Of a stretch of DNA of 38,970 nt, positions 25,231 through 33,940 are shown in pieces; position 1 is the stretch's first letter, and every line of letters starts with the position of its first letter. Origin of the DNA: Nitrosopumilus sp. (GTDB lineage: Archaea > Thermoproteota > Nitrososphaeria > Nitrososphaerales > Nitrosopumilaceae). A model generated the notes under the pieces. It was not told where the DNA came from. It worked only from the letters and a program-made list of their open reading frames with translations, and did not search any database. The DNA lies in the NCBI GenBank assembly GCA_029862745.1, contig JAOTWS010000012.1:1-38970 (forward strand). Direction: 5' to 3'. Position numbers and translations under genes: made by a program.

Positions 25231-25238
25231 GTATATAC
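25231..25238. promoter_or_regulatory. Palindromic TATA box shared by tRNA-iMet and the PQQ-fold gene
   Basis: GTATATAC is a perfect palindrome centred at 25234.5. It is about 25 nt from the tRNA 5' end (25209) on the minus strand. On the plus strand it predicts transcription from about 25260, just before ATG 25268. One element could therefore serve both directions. Confidence 0.5.
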
Positions 25239-25267
25239 GCTTTATCAAATTCTTGAAAGTAATTAAT

Positions 25268-26383
25268 ATGATTTCAAAAGATTGTATTTTCATGGATAAG
25301 AAAATTCAAATCATTGCAGTTGCAATTGCTGTGGTTTTTTCTATATTTGTTTTAACTTCACCATCAGATCCAATTCTATTACCTGAACCTCATTCAAATA
25401 CCAAAAGTGATTTTGTAACTATCATAGCTAAAAATCTTGACAAACCTCGTGCAATTGCTATTTCTGATGATAGAATTTTTGTTACAGAAAAGGATGGATT
25501 TATCAGAGTCATTCAAGACAATATACTGTTAGAATCCCCATTGGCATCATTAAGACCTGCTAATGTATTTGATGGCGGATTGTTAGGAATTGCACTGCAC
25601 CCTAATTTTTCTAATAATCATTACATCTATGTATTTCTGACTTATGATGAGGATGGAAATTTATGGAATAAAATACTGAGAATTACTGAATCTAAAAATA
25701 AACTCCAAGATGCTCAAACTATATTTGATAAAATCCCTGGTTCTTCTTTTAGTAATGGTGGCTTTATAAAATTTGGACCTGATGGAAAATTGTATGTAGG
25801 AACAGGAACTGTGTCTGATTCGTCGCATCTTCCTCAAGATCTTAATTCTCTATCTGGAAAAATCCTAAGACTAAATGATGATGGTACAATACCTGATGAT
25901 AATCCATTTTCTAATTCACCTGTGTATGCATTGGGGTTTAGAAATCCACAGGGAATGACTTGGGATGATGATGGAAATTTGTATATTGCAGAATTTGGAC
26001 CTGAAAAAAATGATGAAATTAATTTAGTTCATGCAGGGAAAAACTATGGATGGCCTGAACAACAATGTTCTGGTAATAAAAAATTTGAAAATGCTATTCT
26101 TTGTTATGATCCAAGCATAGAACCCGGAGGCATTCTGTTTTATTCTGGGAACACCCTTAACTTTGAATTTCCGTTCATAATGGCTTCAATGAGAGCTACT
26201 AATCTTTATCAACTAGATTTTGAAGAAGGATTGAGTTCTCAAAAATCAATTCTTAGTGGTATTGGACGTGTTCGTGATGTCGTACAAGGCCCAGATGGAA
26301 GCATCTATGTAATTACTTCAAATACCGATGGAAAAGGTTTTCCAGATAGTATGGATGATAAACTATTGAGGATATTAAAATAA
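25268..26383 (+). CDS. PQQ-dependent sugar dehydrogenase-fold beta-propeller protein
   Basis: The protein has an N-terminal membrane anchor or signal (QIIAVAIAVVFSIFVL) and then a six-bladed propeller of the glucose/sorbosone dehydrogenase family: LDKPRAIAISDDRIFVTEKD, GLLGIALHPNFSNNHYIYVF, GGFIKFGPDGKLYVGTGT, GKILRLNDDGTIPDDNPF, GFRNPQGMTWDDDGNLYIAE and AGKNYGWPE. It would act outside the membrane. In active enzymes the third motif normally begins HNGGR; here it is SNGGF, so the catalytic-base histidine appears to be replaced. I start at ATG 25268 because TTG 25253 would lie ahead of the predicted transcription start; ATG 25292 is possible. The HMG-CoA reductase gene follows after one base. 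Confidence 0.85.
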   Translation: MISKDCIFMDKKIQIIAVAIAVVFSIFVLTSPSDPILLPEPHSNTKSDFVTIIAKNLDKPRAIAISDDRIFVTEKDGFIRVIQDNILLESPLASLRPANVFDGGLLGIALHPNFSNNHYIYVFLTYDEDGNLWNKILRITESKNKLQDAQTIFDKIPGSSFSNGGFIKFGPDGKLYVGTGTVSDSSHLPQDLNSLSGKILRLNDDGTIPDDNPFSNSPVYALGFRNPQGMTWDDDGNLYIAEFGPEKNDEINLVHAGKNYGWPEQQCSGNKKFENAILCYDPSIEPGGILFYSGNTLNFEFPFIMASMRATNLYQLDFEEGLSSQKSILSGIGRVRDVVQGPDGSIYVITSNTDGKGFPDSMDDKLLRILK

Positions 26384-26384
26384 A

Positions 26385-27653
26385 ATGCCAGATTCGTCAA
26401 TTTCAAAATTCTTTGAAAAATCAAGAAAAGATAGGTTGGAAATAATTGCAAATTTTGCGCAACTATCCAATGATGAAATAAATATTTTACAAAATGAAAA
26501 TGGAGGAATTTCTTTTGATAAAGCAGATAAAATGGTAGAAAATGCCATTGGTACCTTTTCACTTCCTTTAGGAATTGCAACAAACTTCAAAATTAATGGA
26601 AAAGACTATCTCGTCCCAATGGTTATTGAGGAACCATCTGTAATTGCAGCTGCATCTAAAGGGGCAAAAATTTCAAGAATAAAAGGTGGATTTGAAGTTT
26701 CTATGACTGAATCTTATAGTATCGGTCAAGTGCAAATACTGGACGTAGTTGATATCTCATCAGCCATTTCACAAATCAAATACTTCTCAAGTGAAATTAT
26801 TCAACTAGCTAATTCTAAAAGTAATACTCTGTCTAAAATAGGAAAAGGCGCAAAAGAGATCTCTTGTAAAGAAATTGATACACCTTCTGGTAAAATGCTA
26901 ATTGTGGAACTTTTAATTGATGTGGGTGATGCAATGGGTGCTAATGTTACAAATACAATGTGTGAAGCCATTTCGCCGTTAATAGAAAAGATTACAGGTG
27001 GCAGAGTACTACTTCGTATTTTGTCTAACTATTCAACCAGAAGAATTGCAAAAGCAAAAGCTGTATTTGAAAAAGAAGCAGTTGGAGGTGAAAATATTGT
27101 TGATAATATTATCATGGCATTTGAATTTGCAGATAATGACGTGTATAGGGCAGTTACCCACAATAAAGGAATCATGAATGGAATAATTGCTGTTGCAAAT
27201 GCAGTTGGTCAAGATAGTAGGGCCATTGAAGCTGCTGCAAATGCATATGCTGCAAAATCTGGACAATACCGTTCACTTAGTAACTGGAGTAAAGATAATG
27301 AAGGTAATTTAGTTGGAGTTTTGGAAATACCTCTTTCAGTTGGTATTGTTGGTGGGATTGTAAATGTTCATCCTGTGGCTAAGATATGTACAAAGATTCT
27401 TGGAGTTACATCAGCACAAGAACTTGCATGTGTAATAATTGCCACTGGTTTGGCTCAAAATTATAGCGCTATTAGAGCTCTTTCAACTGAAGGAATTCAA
27501 AAAGGACATATGCGTTTGCATGCAAGAAATCTTGCAGCAGCAGCTGGTGCTACACCTGATCAAATAGATGAAATTGTTCAAAAAATGATTGAAGAAAAGA
27601 CAATTTCACTTGATAAAGCAAAGAAAATATTGTTTGATTTTAACAATCTATAA
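26385..27653 (+). CDS. hmgA: Hydroxymethylglutaryl-CoA reductase, class II
   Basis: The enzyme gives mevalonate for archaeal isoprenoid lipids. The sequence follows the class II (Pseudomonas mevalonii-type) pattern: VENAIGTFSLPLGIATNF, YLVPMVIEEPSVIAAASKGA, VGDAMGANVTNTMCEAISPL, THNKGIMNGIIAVANAVG, DNEGNLVGVLEIPLSVGIVG and the catalytic histidine in GHMRLHARNLAAAAGA. Most archaea and all eukaryotes carry class I, so this points to an exchange with bacteria at some time in the lineage. The length of 422 is typical of class II. Direction of use (synthesis or degradation) and cofactor cannot be told, but no other mevalonate gene is in the window. Confidence 0.95.
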   Translation: MPDSSISKFFEKSRKDRLEIIANFAQLSNDEINILQNENGGISFDKADKMVENAIGTFSLPLGIATNFKINGKDYLVPMVIEEPSVIAAASKGAKISRIKGGFEVSMTESYSIGQVQILDVVDISSAISQIKYFSSEIIQLANSKSNTLSKIGKGAKEISCKEIDTPSGKMLIVELLIDVGDAMGANVTNTMCEAISPLIEKITGGRVLLRILSNYSTRRIAKAKAVFEKEAVGGENIVDNIIMAFEFADNDVYRAVTHNKGIMNGIIAVANAVGQDSRAIEAAANAYAAKSGQYRSLSNWSKDNEGNLVGVLEIPLSVGIVGGIVNVHPVAKICTKILGVTSAQELACVIIATGLAQNYSAIRALSTEGIQKGHMRLHARNLAAAAGATPDQIDEIVQKMIEEKTISLDKAKKILFDFNNL

Positions 27654-27700
27654 CTCTTAAAATTTTTTATGTATTACAATTCTAAAAATAAATGAAGTTA

Positions 27701-27708
27701 TTATATAC
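27701..27708 (+). promoter_or_regulatory. hisG TATA box
   Basis: TTATATAC is centred at 27704.5, 26-27 nt before ATG 27731. It lies inside an upstream in-frame extension of hisG (to ATG 27692), which argues that 27731 is the real, leaderless start of the his operon. Confidence 0.6.
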
Positions 27709-27730
27709 TAAGTTTAACAAAATAACAGAA

Positions 27731-28708
27731 ATGTCACAAATTCGTTTTGCTATTCCAAAAGGAAGTCTTGAAGAAGCCACCTTTAAACTCCTAGAAAGAT
27801 CTTGGACTAAAGTAAATAGAAAAGATAGAGCATACAGAGTATATCTTGATGATCCAAATATTGTAGTGAAAATGCTTCGACCTCAAGAGATTCCAAATTT
27901 AGTTGCAGAAGGATTGTATGATGTAGGTATTACAGGAAAAGATTGGGTAGGTGAAACAAATTCTGACGTTGAGGCAATTCTAGATTTAGAATATGGTAAA
28001 ATTAAATTAGTTATAGCTTTTCCTGACAAATATCATTACAAAAATCTTGATGAAATGATTGCAGATTATGGTAAAAAGAAGAAAACCCTTCGTATTTCTT
28101 CAGAATATCTCACTACTGCTTCAAAGTTTCTAAAACAATGTAAGTCTTATAAAAAATACTATGGATCTAAAGATCCGCTAATTGTAACTCCTTGGATTCG
28201 ACTTGGTACCAACAAAAATATTCAAATTCATTTATCTTTTGGTGCAACAGAAGCAAAGCCTCCTGAAGATGTTGATGCAATAATGGATGTAACTGAAACT
28301 GGAACAACTTTAAAACAAAATAAATTAAAAATTGTTGATGATGTACTTACATCAACTGCACACTTAATTGTAAACAAAAAATCATTAAAAGATCCAAAAA
28401 AACGTGAAAAAATTTTTGATATTATAACTTTGATGAGAGGCGCAGTACATGGCAAAAAATACTTGCACATATATCTAAATGTAGAAGAAAAAAACATGAA
28501 AAAACTTTTGATGCAAATGCCATCACTCAAAAATCCTACAATAAGTCCGCTAAGTGAAAAAGGATGGTTTAGTGTAAATACAGTCATCAAAAAAGAAGAA
28601 TTTCACAAACTTATTCCTAAACTAAGAAAGATTGCTCAAGGTCTTGTAGTTCATGAACCTAGACAAATACTTGAACTTGAGGAGATTAAGCGTGACGAAG
28701 AAAATTGA
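27731..28708 (+). CDS. hisG: ATP phosphoribosyltransferase, long form (HisG)
   Basis: HisG catalyses the first histidine step, joining ATP and PRPP. Recognised are IRFAIPKGSLEEATFKLLER, VVKMLRPQEIPNLVAEGLYD, VGITGKDWVGE, the PRPP-loop region ATEAKPPEDVDAIMDVTETG and a C-terminal ACT-like regulatory domain (about residues 240-315, GWFSVNTVIKKEEFHKLIPK). The regulatory domain marks the long form, which is feedback-inhibited by histidine and does not need HisZ. Start ATG 27731 gives 325 aa and fits the TATA position; ATG 27692 would place the promoter inside the gene. The stop overlaps hisD by one base. Confidence 0.96.
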   Translation: MSQIRFAIPKGSLEEATFKLLERSWTKVNRKDRAYRVYLDDPNIVVKMLRPQEIPNLVAEGLYDVGITGKDWVGETNSDVEAILDLEYGKIKLVIAFPDKYHYKNLDEMIADYGKKKKTLRISSEYLTTASKFLKQCKSYKKYYGSKDPLIVTPWIRLGTNKNIQIHLSFGATEAKPPEDVDAIMDVTETGTTLKQNKLKIVDDVLTSTAHLIVNKKSLKDPKKREKIFDIITLMRGAVHGKKYLHIYLNVEEKNMKKLLMQMPSLKNPTISPLSEKGWFSVNTVIKKEEFHKLIPKLRKIAQGLVVHEPRQILELEEIKRDEEN

Positions 28709-29979
28709 TGAAAACAATCAAAGTAACTAATATTGAAAAATTTGTAGAAAACATTATCCCAAAACAACCTCAAAATAATAAAACTGTAGTTGAATCTATT
28801 CTAAAAACTGTCAAAAAAAATGGTGATAATGCAATACGTAAATATGAAAAAAAATTTAGTGGTGCAACTATCACGTCATTACAATTATCTTCATCTGAAA
28901 TAAAAAATGCATATAATAAAATATCTAAGACTGAACTTGATGCATTATGTTTAGTAAAAACTAGACTTGAAAAGACAGAATCTACAATAAAGTCATTATT
29001 AAAAAATAAAACCATTAACATCGATGGAATAAAAATCTCTAAGAAATTCATTCCAATTCAAAGTGTTGGATGCTATGTTCCTGGCGGCTTGGCAAAATAT
29101 CCAAGCTCTGTAATAATGTCTGTGGTTCCAGCTAAAATTGCAGGTGTTAAAAGAATTGTGGTTGTATCTCCTCCAAATTCAGATGGAAAAATTGATCCTC
29201 TAACTATTGTTGCTGCAGATATTTGTGGTGCTGATGAAATTTTCAAAACAGGCGGTGTGCAATCAATTGCAGCGTTATCCTATGGAACAAAAAGTATATC
29301 TAAAGTTGATAAAATTGTCGGTCCTGGAGGTGCATTTGTAACTACTGCCAAATCATTGATTAATAAAAACACTGGAATTGATATGTTAGCAGGTCCTACT
29401 GAATTAGGAATTATAGCCGATAATTCTGCTAATCCTAGATTCATCGCATTGGATCTAATATCTCAAGCGGAACACAGTAGTGACACCTTTTGTTATTTAA
29501 TCACAACTTCATACAAACTTGCAAAGTCAGTAAGTAAAATTATTTCAGAAATAGTACCAAAAATTCAAAGAGAGAAGTTTGTTCACTCTAGTATAAAAAA
29601 TAATGGTTTTATTGCAATCTGTAAAACTAAATCTGATATGATTAAACTTGCAAATTATTTGGCTCCTGAGCATCTACAAATAATGACAAAAAATTCTGAA
29701 TCACTTTCCTCGAAAATTATCACTCCTGGCCTAATTCTTCTTGGAAATAATACTCCTTCATCTGCTAGTGACTATGTTTTAGGCTCAAACCATATTCTTC
29801 CAACCAATGGATTTGGGAAGATCCGTGGTTCGCTTTCTGTTTTAGATTTTATCAAGACAAGTACTCAGGTAACTTGTTCCAAATCATCATTATCTAAAAT
29901 TGCAAAACATTTACAAACATTAACAAAAGCTGAAGGTCTTCCTAATCACTATGAAGCAATAAAAGGCAGATTAAAATGA
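28708..29979 (+). CDS. hisD: Histidinol dehydrogenase
   Basis: This NAD-dependent zinc enzyme oxidises histidinol to histidine. Conserved blocks are FIPIQSVGCYVPGGLAKYPS, VVSPPNSDGKIDPLTIVAAD, FKTGGVQSIAALSYGTKSI, KIVGPGGAFVTTAK, DMLAGPTELGIIADNSANPR, the Gln-His zinc site in DLISQAEHSSDTFCYLI, APEHLQIM and the SASDYVLGSNHILPTNGFGK loop. The length of 423 aa is normal. ATG 28708 shares its first base with the hisG stop (TGATG); the stop overlaps hisC by 4 nt. Confidence 0.97.
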   Translation: MKTIKVTNIEKFVENIIPKQPQNNKTVVESILKTVKKNGDNAIRKYEKKFSGATITSLQLSSSEIKNAYNKISKTELDALCLVKTRLEKTESTIKSLLKNKTINIDGIKISKKFIPIQSVGCYVPGGLAKYPSSVIMSVVPAKIAGVKRIVVVSPPNSDGKIDPLTIVAADICGADEIFKTGGVQSIAALSYGTKSISKVDKIVGPGGAFVTTAKSLINKNTGIDMLAGPTELGIIADNSANPRFIALDLISQAEHSSDTFCYLITTSYKLAKSVSKIISEIVPKIQREKFVHSSIKNNGFIAICKTKSDMIKLANYLAPEHLQIMTKNSESLSSKIITPGLILLGNNTPSSASDYVLGSNHILPTNGFGKIRGSLSVLDFIKTSTQVTCSKSSLSKIAKHLQTLTKAEGLPNHYEAIKGRLK

Positions 29980-31046
29980 AAAAAAATTGGTTTGAAGATA
30001 AAGTAAAGAAATTCTCTTCTATTGGTGGATATCAAAAACCTGAATTAATTCAAGATGCGGTTAAGCTCGACTCAAATGAAAACTATGTTATTTCAAAACA
30101 ATTCCAAAACGATATTCTTTCATCAGCAAAAAAAAATTCTGACATACGTGAATACCCACTTGGTGGTGTAGAGAAATTAATTGATACAATATCTAAGTTT
30201 GTCAAGATACCCTCGTCAATGATTGGAGTTGGTAATGGTTCTGATCAAATCTTAGATCTGATTTTATCTAATTTTGGATCAAAACAAACCAAAGTTTTGA
30301 CATCAAATCCTACATTTGGATTTTTTGAAGAACGATGTAAATTGTATAACATTCCACTTATTGCAATACCCTTTCTTAGCAATATGAAATTGGACATTAA
30401 AGATTTTTTAAAGCAATCTAAAAATGCAGATATTCTTTATCTTGATTCACCAAACAATCCTACTGGATTTCAATTCTCAAAAAATGATTTACAAAAACTT
30501 GTCAAGTCTTTTGACGGATTAATAATTATTGACGAGGCATATGGAGAATTCAGCGAGTATTCTCTTGTAAATATGGTAAAAACTCAAGAGAATCTAATTA
30601 TTGTACAAACCGTTTCAAAATCATTTGGTATGGCAGGACTTCGATTAGGATATTTTATTGCAAGCAAAAAATTTACTGATGCTTTTATGAATATCTTGCA
30701 ATACCCATATCCAATAAGCACTGTTAGTATTGAATCTGGAATTGAGGCTTTCCAAAAATCAAGTATTATGAAAAATGCTGTTGATGAGATTAAAATTGAA
30801 AGAAAGAGAATTATCGAGAATTTGCAAAACTATGATTCGTTTGAAGTCTTCGATTCCAAGGCTAATTTTGTGCTCTTTGATGCTCATGGCTCCTACAAAC
30901 GTGTATACACAGCACTTACTGAACAAGGAATATCAATTCGTAAGTTAGGAAAAATTGGGAATCATGAGGGATGTCTTAGAGTAACTATCGGAACAAAAGA
31001 GATGAACTCAAAATTCTTATTGGCTATTCGTGACTTATTGGGATGA
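29976..31046 (+). CDS. hisC: Histidinol-phosphate aminotransferase
   Basis: A fold-type I PLP aminotransferase, 356 aa, with KLDSNENYVI near the N terminus, VGNGSDQILDLIL, the LDSPNNPTGFQF loop, IIDEAYGEFSEYS and the PLP lysine in TVSKSFGMAGLRLGYFIAS, plus the C-terminal CLRVTIGTKEMN. Its place between hisD and the HAD phosphatase fixes the role. The paralogue at 3869 belongs to cobalamin synthesis. Four-base overlaps join it to both neighbours. Confidence 0.95.
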   Translation: MKKNWFEDKVKKFSSIGGYQKPELIQDAVKLDSNENYVISKQFQNDILSSAKKNSDIREYPLGGVEKLIDTISKFVKIPSSMIGVGNGSDQILDLILSNFGSKQTKVLTSNPTFGFFEERCKLYNIPLIAIPFLSNMKLDIKDFLKQSKNADILYLDSPNNPTGFQFSKNDLQKLVKSFDGLIIIDEAYGEFSEYSLVNMVKTQENLIIVQTVSKSFGMAGLRLGYFIASKKFTDAFMNILQYPYPISTVSIESGIEAFQKSSIMKNAVDEIKIERKRIIENLQNYDSFEVFDSKANFVLFDAHGSYKRVYTALTEQGISIRKLGKIGNHEGCLRVTIGTKEMNSKFLLAIRDLLG

Positions 31047-32017
31047 CTCTAACAAAAAAATCTGATGGAATCTATGTTGATGATTCTTACATTGATGTAA
31101 TAAACAAAATTGATTCTATAATTTTTGACTGTGATGGTGTTTTAATTGATATTACAAAGTCCTATGATTTGGCAATTATTAAAACAACTAGATATGTTTT
31201 GGAGAATCTTGCAAAAATAAATAATTCTATAGACGTTGATTTTAAAATAATTGATGGATTCAAATCAACTGGAGGTTTTAATGATGAAGTTGATCTCACA
31301 TATGCTGCAATAATCTCTCTTGTAGCTGCAAAAAAATTAGATAAAGATCAGAATAATTTTCTCTTTGATGTGATAAAACATGCTGATGCCAGTGGAATTC
31401 TTTCAGTAGAAAAATATATTGCAAATTTAGTTGACCTATCTGAAATTAAAAATAAACTATCTTATCCTGGAACACACCATGAAAATCCGTTGTATAACAT
31501 ATTTGATCAATTTTTCTACGGACCAAAACTATATGAAAAATTATTTGGTTCAGCATCAAATTTTTCTGAACCTGGTTTAATCGAGCAAGATGACGTAATT
31601 TTGAATGAGAAATTAATTAAAACATTACAAAAAAAATTTAATTCAAAAATTGCAATGGTCACAGGAAGGGGAAAAGATTCTGTAAGTTATTCCTTAAAGA
31701 CTCTATTAAATGAATTTGATCTAAATAATTCGGTGTTTTTAGAAGATGAATCACGTGAATTTGCAAAACCTAATCCTAAACGATTATTAGATTCCATTCA
31801 AGGATTAAATAGCATTTCAACTTTGTACGTGGGCGACTCGATGGAGGATTTTATCATGGCCAAAAAAGTTACGGACTTGGGACATCAAACTACTTTTTGT
31901 GGTATTATAGGAACTAGCAAGAATCCACAAGAAAAACTTGAATTGTTTGAGAAAAATGATGCAATCTTGGTACTGGATTCGATCCATCTACTTCCGAAGG
32001 TCTTAAATTTAGAATAA
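31043..32017 (+). CDS. HAD-superfamily phosphatase in the his operon (candidate histidinol-phosphatase)
   Basis: All four HAD motifs are present: the nucleophile FDCDGVLID (Asp29, Asp31), the threonine in AMVTGRGKDS, the lysine in FAKPNPKRLL and the acidic loop LYVGDSMEDF. The cap between motifs I and II is unusually large (about 150 residues), with conserved-looking stretches IIDGFKSTGGFNDEVDLTYA and NPLYNIFDQFFYGPKLYEKL. It overlaps hisC by 4 nt and is followed 26 nt later by hisB. No other histidinol-phosphatase is visible in the operon, so this is the natural candidate for that step. That role is inferred from position. Confidence 0.85.
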   Translation: MTLTKKSDGIYVDDSYIDVINKIDSIIFDCDGVLIDITKSYDLAIIKTTRYVLENLAKINNSIDVDFKIIDGFKSTGGFNDEVDLTYAAIISLVAAKKLDKDQNNFLFDVIKHADASGILSVEKYIANLVDLSEIKNKLSYPGTHHENPLYNIFDQFFYGPKLYEKLFGSASNFSEPGLIEQDDVILNEKLIKTLQKKFNSKIAMVTGRGKDSVSYSLKTLLNEFDLNNSVFLEDESREFAKPNPKRLLDSIQGLNSISTLYVGDSMEDFIMAKKVTDLGHQTTFCGIIGTSKNPQEKLELFEKNDAILVLDSIHLLPKVLNLE

Positions 32018-32043
32018 TTGAGATTACATAACCTGTGAGAAAC

Positions 32044-32631
32044 ATGAAACTACGAAAGGCGTCAATTAAACGAAATACCAAGGAAACAGGCATTGAAGTA
32101 TCTGTAAATTTAGATGGAAATGGAAAAACAAGCATCAAAACAGGCATCAACTTCCTTGATCACTTGATTGTGTCTTTTGGCACACATGGTATGATGGACC
32201 TCAAAGTTAACGCAAAATCAAATGATGGCATTGATCATCACCTAATTGAAGATACAGCAATTACAATTGGACAAGCAATTGACAAGGCATTAAGCTCCAG
32301 AAGTGGAATTACAAGATTTAGTTATGCATCAGTTCCAATGGATGAGTCTTTGGCTGAAGCATCTGTTGATCTGGTAAAACGCCCGTTCTGGAAATTGACT
32401 CTATTAATAAAGAGAAATAAAATTGAAAATATTTCCAAAGAAGATCTGGAACACTTTTTTCAGTCATTACTTCAAAATTTGAATAGCTGTATTCATCTTA
32501 CTGTAAAGTATGGTGAAAATGATCATCACAAAGTTGAGGCTGCAATCAAATCACTTGCAGTAGCACTAAGATCAGCTTCTTCATATGACAAAAAACAAAA
32601 AGGAATACCAAGTACAAAAGGTTCGATGTAA
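32044..32631 (+). CDS. hisB: Imidazoleglycerol-phosphate dehydratase
   Basis: HisB dehydrates imidazoleglycerol phosphate using two manganese ions. The metal-binding repeats [36 protein letters not shown] and [19 protein letters not shown] are intact, as are [18 protein letters not shown] and [19 protein letters not shown]. It has no fused phosphatase domain, unlike the E. coli protein. ATG 32044 gives the usual [14 protein letters not shown] start (195 aa); GTG 32035 is in frame and may be used with an AT-rich box near 32004-32012. One base is shared with hisH (TAATG). Confidence 0.96.
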   Translation: MKLRKASIKRNTKETGIEVSVNLDGNGKTSIKTGINFLDHLIVSFGTHGMMDLKVNAKSNDGIDHHLIEDTAITIGQAIDKALSSRSGITRFSYASVPMDESLAEASVDLVKRPFWKLTLLIKRNKIENISKEDLEHFFQSLLQNLNSCIHLTVKYGENDHHKVEAAIKSLAVALRSASSYDKKQKGIPSTKGSM

Positions 32632-33239
32632 TGGTTAGTGTTGCAATTTTTGATTATGGAGCTGGAAATATTTTCAGTCTTAAAAACTCTCTTGAAAAAG
32701 CAGGGGCATTAGTTGATGTTATTACTAATTTTGATAAACCCAATGAATATTCTGGATTACTGCTTCCTGGTGTTGGAAACTTTGATCCAGCAATCAAAAG
32801 CATAACTAAATCATCAAAAACAGGTTTCAAAGATTTTGTAAAAGACACAACACCTGTTTTGGGAATATGTCTTGGAATGGAAATGTTCTTTGAAAAAAGT
32901 GAGGAAGGAAAAGAGAGAGGCTTGAAAATAATGGAAGGTGAAGTGATCATACTTCCAAACTCCATGAAGGTACCTCATATGGGATGGAATAATTTGGTGA
33001 TAAAAAAACCTGGTAAGATTTTACAAGGTGTTGACAATAACTCCTGGGTTTACTTTGTTCACTCTTATCGCGTAAAGCCTAATTCCAATGATATAGTTAC
33101 TGCTGAATCTGATTATAGTATCAAAGTTCCAGCAGTAGTTGAGCAGGATAATTTTTTTGGAACTCAATTTCATCCAGAAAAGTCTGGGTCTGTTGGAAAA
33201 ATTATGATAAAGAATTTTCTTGATGAGTGTAAAAAATGA
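32631..33239 (+). CDS. hisH: Imidazole glycerol-phosphate synthase, glutaminase subunit
   Basis: This class I glutamine amidotransferase supplies ammonia to HisF. The nucleophile is in TPVLGICLGMEMFFEKSEEG, the His-Glu pair in GTQFHPEKSG, and the oxyanion strand region is LLLPGVGNFDPA. VPHMGWNNL and SYRVKP are also typical. The length of 202 aa is normal. The start is coupled to hisB and the stop to hisA. Confidence 0.96.
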   Translation: MVSVAIFDYGAGNIFSLKNSLEKAGALVDVITNFDKPNEYSGLLLPGVGNFDPAIKSITKSSKTGFKDFVKDTTPVLGICLGMEMFFEKSEEGKERGLKIMEGEVIILPNSMKVPHMGWNNLVIKKPGKILQGVDNNSWVYFVHSYRVKPNSNDIVTAESDYSIKVPAVVEQDNFFGTQFHPEKSGSVGKIMIKNFLDECKK

Positions 33240-33940
33240 AGATTATTCCTGCAATTGATCTGATGGATGGACAAGTGGTTCGACTTTACAAAGGTGATCC
33301 AAAGCAGAAAACCGTATACCATAATGATCCTGTAAAAATTGCAAAGAAGTGGGAGGCAGATGGTGCTGACATGCTTCACATCGTAGATTTGGATGCAACA
33401 TTAGGAATTGGCTCAAATCTTCCCATAATTAAGAAAATTCTTGATGAAATCTCAATTCCAATTGAAGTTGCAGGTGGCCTAAGAGATGAATTAATCATTT
33501 TGGATATGATTAAAATTTCAAACAGAGTAGTGCTTGGAACTCTTGCTTTCAAAGATAAAGTACTTTTAAAAAAATTACTTACATCCTTAGGATCTCGAAA
33601 AATCGTAATATCAGTTGATCACAAAGACGGTGAGATAGTTATTCATGGATGGCAAGATAAAACTGGAATTAAACTAATTGAATCCATAAAAGAATTTCTT
33701 GAAATGGGTTTCACTGAATTTTTACTAACAAATGTAAATCGTGATGGAACAATGCAAGGTCCTGATTTAGACTTTTTAGAGCAGGCATGTAGTTTTGATA
33801 AAGCTCATATAATTGCAAGTGGCGGCATATCAAATATTGATGATATTAAAGATGTTAAAGAAAAAAACGCGTTTGGGGTAATTTTGGGGAAAGCTCTGTA
33901 TGAAAATAAAATATCTATTGGGGATGCAAAACTAGTATGA
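33236..33940 (+). CDS. hisA: Phosphoribosylformimino-AICAR-phosphate isomerase (HisA)
   Basis: A beta/alpha barrel of 234 aa that isomerises ProFAR. The catalytic aspartates are in [20 protein letters not shown] and in [18 protein letters not shown]; phosphate loops are EVAGGLRDE and [12 protein letters not shown]. It is homologous to hisF, which follows with a 4-nt overlap. Confidence 0.96.
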   Translation: MKIIPAIDLMDGQVVRLYKGDPKQKTVYHNDPVKIAKKWEADGADMLHIVDLDATLGIGSNLPIIKKILDEISIPIEVAGGLRDELIILDMIKISNRVVLGTLAFKDKVLLKKLLTSLGSRKIVISVDHKDGEIVIHGWQDKTGIKLIESIKEFLEMGFTEFLLTNVNRDGTMQGPDLDFLEQACSFDKAHIIASGGISNIDDIKDVKEKNAFGVILGKALYENKISIGDAKLV

